A DNA stretch of 64,000 nucleotides from Plotosus lineatus (lineage: Eukaryota > Chordata > Actinopteri > Siluriformes > Plotosidae): the NCBI GenBank assembly GCA_024760905.1, contig CM045750.1, forward strand, positions 15,233,919 through 15,297,918, read 5' to 3'. Of the stretch, positions 1-10,265 are shown piece by piece. Under the pieces are notes generated by a model. The model ran no database searches. It had not been told where the DNA came from and saw only the letters and a list, made by a program, of their open reading frames with translations. Positions within the stretch are counted from its first letter, which is position 1; each line of letters opens with the position of its first letter. The translations under genes were made by a program, and so were the position numbers.

Positions 1-89
1 TCTCCAGAAATAACAACAAGCTAAACAGTAGCCGTAGCCGGTGGGGTTTTTTTAGACACTGAAAGGTACGCACATTTAAACAGTAATTG

Positions 90-388
90 AACAGAAGCTC
101 AGGTGTTTCTGTATGGAGTTTGCATGTTCTCCCCGTGCTTGTGTGGGTTTCCTCCGGGTACTCCGGTTTCCGCCCACAGGCCAGAAACATGCACAGTTGG
201 TTAATTGGCTGTTCCAAACTGCCCCTAGGTGTGAGTGCAAGGATGAATGGTTGTGTGAGTGATGGTCTGGTAAGCTGTCCAGGGTGTACCCCGCCCTTGC
301 CCAGAGTTGGCTGAGATGGGCACCAGCCTCCCTAAATATGATTAAACAGTGCAGAAAATGACTGAATGAATGAATGAATGGTTGCATA
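90..388 (+). repeat. Type C SINE (L2-type tail), head missing
   Basis: The common teleost SINE middle is visible ('gtttgcatgttctcccc', 'ggtttccgcccacagg', 'aattggctgttccaaa', 'gtccagggtgtaccccgcc'), and the copy closes with a degenerate tail and (AATG)n. The tRNA-like head is absent. Noncoding; the open frames on both strands here are fortuitous. Confidence 0.85.
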
Positions 389-1016
389 TAAAAACATTAA
401 TAGTTTGTTGAAGTACCCTTTGATTTAATGACAGCATTCAGACACGTTGGGTAGGAGTCTATCAGCATGGATAATCTTCACTGAGCATTCTTTCCCCACG
501 CTTCCTTTGAAAAGGAAACCAAATCTGTCAGATTGCAAAGAGTGAATGATCTAGTCCTTCAACTGTCAATGGTTCTGGTTCAGCCGTCCACCTCTGCAGA
601 CCGGAACATAGTTTACTCCAGTGAGACAGGTCCATCCATATTACTACTTTTAAGGGGGCATTGGGGTTAGTGAAGCCCTTGGTGATGATTTCAGGGGGAA
701 ATCCATTACTGAGATAAATAAAAGAGGCCATGACCAGCCTACTGTACATGAGAAGACATAATGTGGTTGGCTGCCCATCATGATGCTGTTTCTGCTCATT
801 TTATTTGGCCATCTTTTTTCATGTTGTATAAAAAGGTCAGTGCGATAGCAAATGCAAATGCAGTGTGAGTTTTAGGATGCATGTGATTTCTCTTTTTTAG
901 TCCTGAACTGGGGTAGCAATATATTCATCACCTTATTTATTATTATTCTCATTTTTATTATTACTATCAAGTAAAAAAAAAAAAAAAAAATTATATAAAA
1001 TATATTTTATTTAAAT
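389..1016. other. Unassigned AT-rich DNA, possible Tc1 scrap
   Basis: No gene is recognised. The stretch near 410-545 ('taatgacagcattcagacac', 'ggagtctatcagcatgg') resembles the 5' untranslated part of fish Tc1-like elements, but no transposase or terminal repeat supports it. A poly-A tract lies at 974-990. Confidence 0.3.
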
Positions 1017-1032
1017 ATATTTTTATAAAACA

Positions 1033-1372
1033 AGGGGCAGTGGTGGCCTCGTGGTATAGGGCGCTGGATCGCTGTAAGGTTGGTGGGTTCGAGTCCCATT
1101 CTCCACAAGGTTGTCACTGTCCCCCCAGTGCTGCAAACTGGGTTATCAAAGGCGGGCCATGTCTCTCACTGTCTATGGTGACAGGTTCATGTAAAAGAAC
1201 CATTGCTGACTTTCGTAAAGAGTAGCTGCAAATCCGTCAGCGTGTTTCTGTCCCTTGCTAAAAGGTTGTGTCAGGAAGGGCATCCGACGTAAAAACCTCT
1301 GCCAAATCAAACGTGCGAATCATTCGCTGTGGCGACTCCCGAGGAAGGAGAAAAGCCGAAAGGAAATCTCTC
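1033..1372 (+). mobile_element. Type A SINE (tRNA head, RTE-type tail)
   Basis: The head carries pol III box-like sequences (A box 'tggcctcgtggtatagggcg', B box 'ggttcgagtcccat'). The shared body follows ('aactgggttatcaaaggc', 'aaaagaaccattgctgact'), then the 'caggaagggcatccgacgt' module and the RTE-like end 'cgctgtggcgactcccgag...aaagccgaaag'. It is flanked by a 16-bp direct repeat with one mismatch (1017-1032 and 1373-1388), read as a target site duplication. Transcription by pol III is inferred. Confidence 0.9.
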
Positions 1373-1479
1373 ATATTTTTATTAAACACTTGCTAATGAA
1401 GTGTCATCTTACTATAAGTGTCTCTGACACTGGGTGAAGGTGGGGCACATGCGGTACAGTGCGCCAGACCAACACAGGG

Positions 1480-1683
1480 CAACAAACACACAGCAATTTA
1501 TACTCATACTTGCATCTAAGGCCAATTTAGAAGAGCCAATTAACCTAATGTGCATGTATTTGGACTGTCAGAGGAAACTCGGGTACCCAGAAGAAGCCCA
1601 TGGAGGGGACATGCAAACTCCACTCAGAAACACCTGAGCCCAGAACTCGACCCTGGATGTGCTAACCACTACACCACTAAGTT
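1480..1683 (-). repeat. Type C SINE, 5' half
   Basis: Reverse-strand match to the head-proximal half of the type C family ('gccaattaacctaatgtgc', 'ggacatgcaaactccac', then a tRNA-like head remnant 'gtgctaaccactacaccac'). The L2-type tail half is missing. Confidence 0.8.
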
Positions 1684-1949
1684 GAGTTGGGACAAAGGCC
1701 AGTTTAGAGATCGTATTACACTATGATCTTTAATTGCATTTTTTAATCTAATGCTAATACGTATTAGTAATTACCAACTATTATATGATATACTAATTAT
1801 ACTAATTATTACAGTTTTAAAGTTGGTACTTTCTTCATTCTTACTTGCTGTAAGACTTCACTTGCTCAACAGTCCATGGTCTCTTCTCTTCATAATGCGA
1901 CAATACAGCTTATAGCACACATATCTAGATCTGGGCATCAGGCCAGACA

Positions 1950-1951
<2 letters not shown>

Positions 1952-2030
<79 letters not shown>
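1952..2030. repeat. (CA)n microsatellite
   Basis: About 39 uninterrupted CA units. Confidence 0.98.
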
Positions 2031-2033
<3 letters not shown>

Positions 2034-2368
2034 TTGTTTATGAAGCCTCGCTGTTGTAGCTTGTGCACAATAAAGCCTGGCATTGTCCTGCGGAAACAAG
2101 CAAGGGCTTCCTGGGAAGAGATATTGCCTTGATGGCAATACTTGTCCTTCTAAAACCTCAATATATGCCTTTATTTTAATGCAACTTTAATAAACACACA
2201 CAACTTACCCAAACTGCAGGCAATAACGCCTTGGCACAGTGAATCTGATGTGCATTTTACTGAAAAATGGACTCGTCTGAATGTAGCACACAGTTAAACT
2301 GTCTTTCGATCCATCTGTGTCATTTGATGGTGTTTCTGCATCCAACTGACACATATGACTCTGAGATT

Positions 2369-2702
2369 TCCTTTCGGCTTTTTCCCCTCTATCAGGGGTC
2401 GCCACAGCGAATGATTCGCACATTTGATTTGGCATAGGTTTTTACGTCGGATGCCCTTCCTGACACAACCCTTTAGCAAGGGACAGAAACATGCTGATGG
2501 CTATGCTGCTCCTCTTTACGAAAGTCAGCAATGGTTCTTTTACATGCCTCTCGCCATAGACAGTGAGTGACATGGCCCGCCTTTGATAACCCAGTTAGCA
2601 GCATTAGAGGTGGGGGGTGACAATCTAGTGGAGAGTAGGACTCGAACCCTCAAAATTAGGATCAGCGATCCAGCGCCCTATACCACTAGACCACAACTGC
2701 CC
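2369..2702 (-). mobile_element. Type A SINE
   Basis: Full-length reverse-strand copy. RTE-like tail first on the + strand ('ctttcggctttttcccc', 'ggggtcgccacagcgaatg'), then the 'atgcccttcctgacacaac' module, shared body, and tRNA-like head ending 'taccactagaccacaactgcc'. Target duplications are too decayed to call. Confidence 0.88.
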
Positions 2703-3932
2703 TGACTTTGTGAGTACTTAAATTCAAGCTGTATTTTTGGACACAGCAGCAGGCTGTATTAAAGCTGGTGTTGGTGAATAAATTTGTAGCTGTGTACTGT
2801 TGTACAGTATTGGTTAAAGTGGTGTTTACACCTTGATGGCAATGAATAAGTAATGACATCATAAAACGTTCCAAAAAATCTGATGACTGTATCCGTTGTA
2901 ATCCTGTAAAACCACTGACGAACTTCTTTGCTTCGGACCAAACATATGTTCAAATCAAATGCTCCCCGAAGTCCCTGCTCAAGCTTCACTCTACGGGCAC
3001 CAGCCTTCAGTCAGTGCATGTCCTGCAAATGTTGCTTTTGCTGTCACTGACTCTACCAGAGAAATCACAGTGCAAGGTTACTGAGGAATAGAATAGACAG
3101 AAAATAAATAAATAAATCACCACTGCTACAGTTGCTTGTTACGAGTGGTCTTTCTAAACAGGCGAAGCAATGAAAAACAGAAAAAAAAGCCTTTTTTTTT
3201 CCTGAACATTGGTATTGCTTTTACGCGGTGAAAGAGTTGACTGATGGAGTTCAAAAGCCTGAAGAGTAAGGTGTGTGGACTCAAATAAAAAGTAAGCTTC
3301 CATATTCGGTTATTTTATTGATGTTGTTGTTTTAAGTACAGTACTGCAGTATTTATCCTCTTAGCTATTAGGCTACATCCTAAATTACCTCTGCTCCCTA
3401 GAGCTTTCTGTAGAATATAAAGTGGCACTTCATATCAAGCGCACCGCTTACTGTTTGGGACACAGCCTGAGTTTGCTTGTCGGGCTAAATACAGAGTACT
3501 CAAGAAATGCTGCAGATCTTTGTTAGACTTCTGATCCATCTTTATTTGCTTTGATGTAAATTAAAAGAATAAACTCTGGGGGAAAATGGGCTCATTTAAA
3601 TAAATTATACAGTTACATTCGCTCTTGATTAGATTAACATATAAAGCGTGCTCTGTTTACACAAGGTGTAGCTTAGATAGAGAGAGAGAGAGATGTTGGT
3701 TTTCCATGTTCCAAATATGAGATTTCACATGAAACTAACAAAGAAGTGTTTGACAAACACAAAAATATTGACGTCAATGCTGTAATAAGCATGACGATGT
3801 AGAAAGGGCATGAATGGCACCTGACTCACAATAAGTGATGTTAGAATGAACATTGTTAGAAGGCCTAGTCTGTTCCTAGTCAAATGCAGGCCTGCCTTGC
3901 AGTTCCTTTTTTTAGATGAAATATATATATAC
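2703..3932. other. Unassigned intergenic DNA
   Basis: No recognisable gene or repeat family. A short (GA)n run sits at 3679-3693. Reading frames are short and unsupported. Confidence 0.5.
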
Positions 3933-4159
3933 ACAAAAATAAAAGGACAGGACAAAGACTTTCTATTGAAACTCCATTTATCACTACAGATCTGTTTCGA
4001 GGGGTGGTGAAACCATCCTCTCTCTTCAGGTGATTATAGAAGAAACTTTCTTCTATAATCACCTGAAGAGAGAGGATGGTTTCACCACCCCTCGAAACAG
4101 ATCTGTAGTGATAAATGGAGTTTCAATAGAAAGTCTTTGTCCTGTCCTTTTATTTTTGT
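3933..4159. repeat. Perfect 227-bp palindrome (113-bp arms, 1-nt spacer)
   Basis: Pairing is perfect around the C at 4046. The left arm runs from 'acaaaaataaaaggacagga' and the right arm is its exact reverse complement, closing 'tcctgtccttttatttttgt'. No coding potential and no recognised family. A strand folding back would make a 113-bp hairpin. The perfect match implies recent origin or continuing correction between arms. Confidence 0.95.
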
Positions 4160-4218
4160 TTATTTGCTCTACCAAAAAGTATTGAGCACTCTCCTACGGA
4201 AGGATCTACTCAGAAAAT

Positions 4219-4296
<78 letters not shown>
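4219..4296. repeat. (TA)n microsatellite
   Basis: About 39 TA units directly beside the inverted SINE head. Confidence 0.97.
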
Positions 4297-4299
<3 letters not shown>

Positions 4300-4435
4300 C
4301 TTTGTGGGGACTCGAACCCCCAACCTTAGGATCAGCGATTCAGCGCCCGATCCACTACCACTCAGGTAGTGGTGGTCTAGTGGATAGGGCGCTGAATCGC
4401 TGATTCTAAGGTTGGGGGTTCGAGTCCCCACAAAG
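4300..4435. repeat. Foldback of the type A SINE head
   Basis: An inverted copy of the tRNA-like head (B box 'ggggactcgaacccccaacc', then 'cagcgcccgatccact') meets the head of the following + strand SINE through the short centre 'ctaccactcaggtagtgg'. The arms match except for a 5-bp gap and few substitutions. The left arm stops where the head meets 'cacaaag'. Confidence 0.88.
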
Positions 4436-4691
4436 GTTGTCATTGCCCCCCCAGTGCAGCTAACTGGGTTATCAAAGGCAGGCCATGTCTCTCGCTGTCT
4501 ATGGTGAGAGGCATGTAAAAGAACCATTGCTGACTTTCGTAAAGAGTAGGCTGCAAAGCCGTCAGCATGTTTCTGTCCCTTGCTAAAGGGTTGTGACAGG
4601 AAGGGCATCCGACGTAAAAACTTATGCCGAAACAAATGATTCGCTCTGGTGACTCCCGAGAAAAGGGAAAAAGCCGAAAAGAGAAGAAGAA
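4366..4691 (+). mobile_element. Type A SINE
   Basis: Complete head, body, 'caggaagggcatccgacgt' module and RTE-like tail ending 'aagccgaaaagagaagaag'. (TA)n flanks it on the 3' side (4692-4718) and beyond the foldback on the 5' side, so insertion into, or growth of, TA repeats is likely. Confidence 0.9.
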
Positions 4692-4718
4692 GATATATAT
4701 ATATATATATATATATAT
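4692..4718. repeat. (TA)n microsatellite
   Basis: TA run directly following the SINE tail. Confidence 0.95.
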
Positions 4719-5399
4719 CAGAAAAGTATGATTGTAAAAGCATGAAAGTATTTTTCCTTTGGGAAGCTGAAACAGTGATCTTTGTTCAGGTATGTGCTTA
4801 ACCATATGTGGCCTATACCTCAAAGGGTAGGGATGGGATTTTAAACAATGAAACAATTTGTGTCTGCAGCTAAAAAGTCATCAAGTACACCTTTGACGAT
4901 GGTTTTTGAATGTACTCTTAGGTGTGTGACTATATTTGTCACAGTAGCATGGCAGTTTCTTAAGCAGTGCTGGTTGAGGGAAAGCCAATAATTGTGGTGT
5001 AGTAGAGTAGCAGAACCCAATAGACCCAACAGTCATGAAATGCATGCTGCTGATTCTGTGTAACTGAATAACTAATTGAAAGGGCGTATTCAAAATAATA
5101 GCAGTGTGGAGTTCATTTAGTGAGGTCATTCATTTTTTGAAAAACAGGTGCCAATTATTGCCCTAGTTTAAGGAAGGCAACAGATGTTGCCTGTGCTGGT
5201 TATATAGCATATATATATAGCATATGTATATTTCCTCCCTGAAATTCTGAGAACAATTCTGAGGAAAATGGGTCATTCCAGACATTGTTCAGAAGAATTG
5301 TTTGGTTCACTGATTTGATTGTTAATTATTATTTGATTAAAAAGATGATTGGACAGGGGAACACATAAAGAAGTGCAGAAAATGATAGGCTGCTCAGCT

Positions 5400-5583
5400 A
5401 AAATTTTCATTTACAGAATTTGTCAGATGCTTTTATTCTTTTACATTATCTTTTTATACAACTGAGTAATTAAGGGTTAAGGGTCTTGCTCAAGGGCCCA
5501 ACAGTTATAATAGTGGGGATTGAACTGCTGACCTTTGGATTAGCAACCTTAAAAGCCTTGCCCACTAAGCGACCTCTGCCGTA
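5400..5583 (-). mobile_element. tRNA-type teleost SINE inside the Tc1 element
   Basis: Reverse-strand copy of a SINE with 'cagatgcttttattc', 'gggttaagggtcttgctca', 'aagggcccaacag' and a head reading 'cttgcccactaagcgacct'. It interrupts the 5' untranslated part of the Tc1-type element, with a possible short 'taaaa' duplication. The same family recurs at 12.65 kb. Confidence 0.75.
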
Positions 5584-5599
5584 AAACAATCACAACTGC

Positions 5600-6218
5600 T
5601 TTAAAATGCCAACTAAACTCTGAAGACCTGAAAGAAAGCAAAAAAATTACCATTCGAAAGTATCGAAGAACAGCCAAAGTGGAAATTACTCAGCCAACAA
5701 TCAGTTTCAGGAAGGTCAAAGAAGGTCTAAAGTTACCTGTGAGCACTGTTACAATTAGAAGATACCTATATGAAGTCAATCTATTGGCAAGAAGCCCCCA
5801 CAAAGTCCCAATGCTGAATAAAGACGTGCTGAAGAGGTTACAATTTGCCAAAGAGCAAATTGACTGGCCTAAAGAAAACTGGCACAGCATTTTTTGGACT
5901 GATGAAAGATTGTTCTTTTTGTTTCTAGTGGCCCCTCTAGACGACTGACAAACACTGAATTCAAGCTACAGTACACTATGAAGACGGTGAAGCATGGTGG
6001 CACAAGCATACCAGGGATCACGGATCTTTTTGAATACATCAGAATACTTTAAGAGGTCATGCTGCTCTATGCTGAGGAGAAACGCACCAGTAAAAAGGCA
6101 ATATCTTGGTTCTAGACCAACAAGAATGGACCTTAATCCAATAGAAAACTTGTGGGGTGACATCAAAAATACAATTTTGAGGCAAGACCAAGAAATACAG
6201 AAGAATTGTGAACTGTAG
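5600..6218 (+). pseudogene. Tc1-type transposase remnant
   Basis: The intact enzyme would cut and paste its own element as a DDE transposase after binding the terminal repeats. A first segment (frame opening at 5679) shows the second helix-turn-helix and linker region ('[20 protein letters not shown]', '[12 protein letters not shown]') and the approach to the first catalytic acid ('WHSIFWTDE'). After stops and loss of the central region, a second segment shows the hallmark 'DLNPIENLWGDIK' that leads to the last catalytic residue. The first helix-turn-helix is largely lost. With several stops and missing core sequence, no active product is possible. Family assignment is firm; subfamily unknown. 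Confidence 0.9.
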
Positions 6219-6589
6219 TCCAATCATCCAGGGCTGGAAAACCTGTTCACATGTGCCCAGAAGTTGGTTGATTCCATGCAACACAGATGTACAGCAGTTA
6301 CCAGAAACAGTGATTATACAACTAAATATTAATTCAGTTATTCAAAGAAAAGCAAATTGTTACAACAGTTTTCAGTTTATATAGTGAATGTTTGAGTTCG
6401 TAACGAAGAATGCAGACATTGCTTTTTTTAACAGTCTAATATTCACTTTTCTTCAATTTCTTTAAGGGAACGACACAAATTTGATATTATTTTTCTTCAT
6501 GTTTTGGTTCGGAATAGAGTGTGTAGTGTTCCCAATGCATTTGTGTGTATGGAAATAAAAGCCATTATAAGGATTTTGAGCTTGTCAGA

Positions 6590-8190
6590 AAAACTCAGAT
6601 CCACCGGCCCAAGTTGGACACATGCCGGTGGAAAGCAAGGTCCCAGTCTTGCAGAAGTTATTTGTTCTTGCTCAGTTAGCTCTTAATAATACAGTACTTT
6701 AAACTTTTAAATAGAAATAAGAAACTTAATACAACCAGATGAAAAGAAGCAGCTATCCTTTTTACTTTTCCTTCCAGTCAGTCAATCCGGTATGCCAGAA
6801 AAAGCAGTCAACAAACAGCAGTCAAGCAGACTACAATCTCCAAATCTCCCCAAAATCCAATGTATTCATACTCTTATTCATGCTGAATCAGCTTCCTTGT
6901 TTTCATATTAATTTCCCTTAATGTTTGCCCTTTTTTCCATTTTCGTCCCTCCTATCTTAATGTACTTATTTTTCCATTTCCCATTATGTTCATTATGTTC
7001 ATGGTGTTCTTTGTACCACCTTTAATCTGATATCATCCCGCCCTAGTGACGTCATTTCCCCCTAATACTTTTTTCTGGTTATTTTCCGGCCTTGGCACGT
7101 CCTTTATAAATGCAAAGTCCCTTGTTCGCTGTATTTTGCTGTAGCTTCTCACACAGTGTACACAGCTCGTCATGTTGGCTTTTCAAACCTTTTATGGTCA
7201 TCTTGCTCACCCTTCCTTTCCAACTTGCCAATATGTGTAAGTATCTTGCTTTCCTCTATTTTTAGAACATGTTTTAATCCTATAAGGAAGAAATAATGGA
7301 GATGCTCTTTGCATTCTATGTGCGCGCCACAGTAATCTATTGGTCCTTTGCTGTGTCCTACTCACTGTTCATATCATGGTATGGCACACATCTTGGGCTT
7401 CAAGCCTTCTAAATGTTTCATTCTATTTTGTTTTGCCTTGCACACGATTAAAGTTGAGTATGTAGTCACAGAACATGCACCTCATCCACTCGTGTTCTTA
7501 TTATTTTTACCTGTTTTTAGCTCAGTCAGCCTGTTTTGCCATTTTTAGGAGGAGAACATAGGCCATAGAATGTCTCCAAACACCTCACCCATCCATACCA
7601 TCTGCTGACTTCCAAGATTTCGTGAGATTTCAAGCAGCCACCCAATTCCAGTCTGGATCTCCTGTTACCCATGAGCAGGCCATTCAGTCGCAACGAGAGA
7701 CATGTGACCAGTTGACCTAGACTGATAATCTGACTTCTGGTGGATTCTCCCCTGCTTCATCTTCTCCTCCAGATTCACCCTTCCTTTCTTTGCCCTCACC
7801 TGACTTTTCTTTTCCAGCACCCTGTCCTCTGCCTTCCAACACTTGTGACCCCATGAACTGGCCCAATTCACCTACTAATTATTCTCCCACCTCCCCAGTG
7901 GAGCCCATGCCTCACCATCCCAATGAAGCGATTGCTATTCATTCGCAATGGGCTGAATGAGTTGCAATTTTCAATTTGTTTAATGATTAACACTTCTTCT
8001 TTTTTCTACTTTGAGTCTTGGTGTGGTCACTTCTTTCAGTGAGCTAGTTCAAAGGTAAGCATGATTAATACGCAAACCATAGGTGCTAATTAATACTTGT
8101 ATCAATTTCGGTTATTCAAGATTTAATGTTTATTTTCCATAAGCAAAGTGTTAATAAAACCCTAAACTAATATATACTTAACCAAGATGT
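6590..8190. other. Unassigned insert within the Tc1 element
   Basis: This stretch is unlike Tc1 sequence. It holds a promoter-like segment at about 7040-7240 ('ctttataaatgcaaagtccc', later a splice-donor-like 'tgtgtaagtatc') and, at about 7600-7957 on +, a proline/serine-rich frame broken by one TAG near 7718. The frame reads roughly as acidic/Gln patches, then 'SPASSSPPDSPFLSLPSPDF' and 'NWPNSPTNYSPTSPVEP'. It could be the gag-like or untranslated part of an unknown element, or a retrocopied gene fragment. I do not recognise it. Confidence 0.35.
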
Positions 8191-8330
8191 TCACCTTTTC
8201 CCAGCAAGTTTTATTCACTTTTTAAACACACTGCTATTATTTTGACCATAAATATATGTATTTGAACTGTATTATATAATTGCATTCAGAGTATATTTTA
8301 TCTTTTAGTATATTTTAGTATATTTTGTTG

Positions 8331-8675
8331 GGGCAGTGGTGGTCTAGTGGTATAGGGCGCTGGATCGCTGATCTAAAGGTTGGGAGTTCAAGTCCCACTC
8401 TCCACAAGGTTGTCACTGTCCCCCCCAGTGCAGCTAACTGGGTTATCAAAGGCCGGCCATGTCTCTCACTGTCTATGGTGTGAGGCATGTAAAAGAACCA
8501 TTGCTGACTTTTGTAAAGAGTAGCTGCAAAGTCGTCAGCGTGTTTCTGTCCCTTGCTAAAAAGGGTTGTGACAGGAAGGGCATCCGATGTAAAAACCTCT
8601 GCCAAATCAAACGTGCGAATTAAGATGATTCGCTGTGGCGACTCCTGAGTAAAAGGGAAAAAGCTGAAAGGAAGA
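8331..8675 (+). mobile_element. Type A SINE
   Basis: Complete head ('ggtggtctagtggtatagg', B box 'gggagttcaagtccc'), shared body, 'caggaagggcatccgatgt' module and RTE-like tail ending 'aagctgaaaggaagacagac'. The 17-bp string 'cagagtatattttatct' occurs exactly at 8287-8303 and at 8684-8700. It is probably the target duplication, although about 27 bp of 'tagtatatttt' repeats separate the left copy from the SINE. Confidence 0.9.
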
Positions 8676-8855
8676 CAGACAGACAGAGTATATTTTATCT
8701 GTGTCGGTGCTCTGTTCCACCCATACAAAGCTATCCACTTTAGAAAGTGCTTTATTCATTTATTCATTTGAGGTTCATTTAGATTCCTTTAATTACAACC
8801 AACAATAACTGACAAAAAACTTCTTCAATTTATTCGCATACCTACATAACTTTCT

Positions 8856-9469
8856 CCTTCTTCTTCTTCTTCTTGTCCTTTCGGCTTTTCCCTTCAGGGG
8901 TCGCCACAGCGAATCATCTGCCTCCATCTCACCCTATCCTCTGCATCTTTTTCTCTTACACCAACTGTCTTCATGTCCTCCTTCACCACATCCATGAATC
9001 GTCTTTTTGGTCTTCCTCTAGGCCTTCTGCCTGGTAGTTCCAACCTCAGCATCCTACTACCAATATACTCACTATCCCTCCTCTGTACATGTCCAAACCA
9101 TCTCAATCTAGCCTCTCTGACTTTGTCTCCAAAACGTCTTCATAGTTCCAACATTCAAAGTCCCTACCTTCAGTTCTAGACTCCTGCCTTTCCTCTTCTC
9201 TCTCTGCCTACGGACACGCCTCCCGCCTCTCCTTCTTCGACGTCTTCGACCAACAGTAGTCCAATTTCCACCAGCACCCTGTTGGTTAACAGCACTGATG
9301 GCGGTTGTTGTTAACCCGGGCCTCAACCGATCCGGCATGAATTTTCTTGATATGACTCGCTTGTTTTACGCCGGATGCCCTTCCTGACGCAACCCTCTAC
9401 ATTTATCCGGGCTTGGGACCGGCGTGAGGGAGAGACACTGGCTTGTGCCCCTCCCTCACGGCTGCATTT
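8856..9469 (-). mobile_element. Internally deleted RTE LINE ('mini-RTE') with exact TSD
   Basis: This 614-bp insertion carries both ends of an RTE LINE and almost none of the middle. The 5' side (from 9469 downwards) holds an untranslated leader and the first codons of the endonuclease ORF. The 3' side holds the last RT codons, the end 'ctgtggcgacccctgaaggg...agccgaaagg' and a (GAA)n tail. An exact 15-bp duplication, 'cctacataactttct', flanks it (8841-8855 and 9470-9484). Such flanks mean it was inserted by target-primed reverse transcription in this deleted form rather than decaying in place. A non-autonomous element moved by an intact RTE is the simplest reading. Confidence 0.92.
8890..9338 (-). 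pseudogene. Deleted RTE ORF: endonuclease start fused to RT end
   Basis: The minus-strand frame opening near 9338 reads an Arg-rich leader, then 'LELKVGTLNVGTM', the characteristic start of the RTE apurinic-type endonuclease. It is joined at about 9140/9141 to the C-terminal RT region ('FGHVQRRDSEYIGSRM', 'VRWRQMI'), seen in another frame at 8894-9106. The junction is out of frame: after 'GTMK' the upstream frame reads 'TFWRQSQRG' and stops. Nearly all of the endonuclease and the whole RT catalytic core are missing, so the product cannot cut DNA or synthesise cDNA. The remaining sequence keeps what a parasite would need: 5' promoter region and 3' recognition tail. Confidence 0.85.
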
Positions 9470-9599
9470 CCTACATAACTTTCTTCTGGTCCAAATATCA
9501 GGCCTAATATTGTTTTTATCCCTACTTGTACTTGAAACATTTGTGAGCTTATCTTAATAAATGTAATATTATTATGGATGCTTGTATAGCACATTATTC

Positions 9600-9781
9600 A
9601 TACATGTATATGCTCAATATGCATGAGAATGTTGTGTTGTTCTATCCTTTTGATGCTGAGCGCCAAGCAGGAAGCAACAACTCCCAAATTTAAACGTCTT
9701 ATGGTGTGACATAGCTGGATTTGAACTCCGACCTTCCGGAGGATAAAGTGGACACTCTACCAACTGAGCTAAATCCCCAGC
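9600..9781 (-). mobile_element. tRNA-like SINE head or tRNA pseudogene
   Basis: The minus strand reads 'ggggatttagctcagttggt' followed by 'agagtgtcc' and a B box 'gtcggagttcaaatccagc', strongly tRNA-like. The acceptor stem has no complementary 3' half ('aatcccc' is missing) and sequence runs on into 'gtcacaccataagacg'. A SINE head is therefore favoured over a functional tRNA gene. Confidence 0.55.
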
Positions 9782-9865
9782 ATGGGATATGGAGTTTGTT
9801 AGCTTACATTACAGTGCACCTTGCCTTTAAAATAAATAAGACACATTATTTTAATATTTTGATTA

Positions 9866-10050
9866 ATGCTAATTAGGGTTGCGGGTAGGCTGGCACCTAT
9901 CTCAGCCGACTCCAGGATACACCCTGGACAGCTCGCCAGGCCACTGCAGGACCACCACTCACACAACCATTCATACTCTCACAGCTAGGGCAGGCAGAAT
10001 TGGAACAAGCAATTAGCCTGTTGTACATGTTTGTGGACTGTGAGAGAAAA
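9866..10050 (-). repeat. Type C SINE fragment
   Basis: Starts in the L2-type tail ('aattagggttgcgggtaggc', 'acaccctggacagctcgcc') and continues into the type C middle ('agcaattagcctgttgtac'). It stops in 'ggactgtgagagaaaacca' and is followed by (GA)n at 10051-10076. Confidence 0.8.
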
Positions 10051-10265
10051 CCAGAGAGAGAGAGAGAGAGAGAGAGTTCTTTTTCAAAATGTGATAATCG
10101 CTATTTTCTCAAATGGCGAGTTATTGATACTGTAGCCCCAGTTTAGAAGCTGAATCAAACTACTTCATTCAGTTTTCATCGAATTGCGATTATACCTATT
10201 ATCAAGCACACCAATCAGTCCTTTTTTCCATCTGGTAATAAATGCCATGCCAGATTTTTAGCGAT

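Larger units (their letters stand above)
5090..8245 (+). mobile_element. Decayed Tc1/mariner-type element with nested insertions
   Basis: The termini carry an exact inverted repeat: 'tcaaaataatagcagtgtg' at 5090-5108 and its complement at 8227-8245. A decayed Tc1-type transposase lies near 5600-6218. At about 3.16 kb it is roughly twice the usual length of Tc1 elements. The excess is explained by a minus-strand SINE at 5400-5583 and probably by foreign DNA between about 6590 and 8190. The sequence at 6430-6590 still looks like the element's own 3' region. The right boundary could alternatively belong to a second related copy. Confidence 0.75.

Noticed and set aside
4210..4743. 177-codon minus-strand frame
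   Set aside because: It is translated (TA)n, SINE and foldback sequence. The repeated Tyr-Ile runs and SINE-derived peptide recur at other SINE copies.
9713..9781. Genuine tRNA gene on the minus strand
   Set aside because: The 3' acceptor strand complementary to 'ggggatt' is missing, so a SINE head or pseudogene is more likely.
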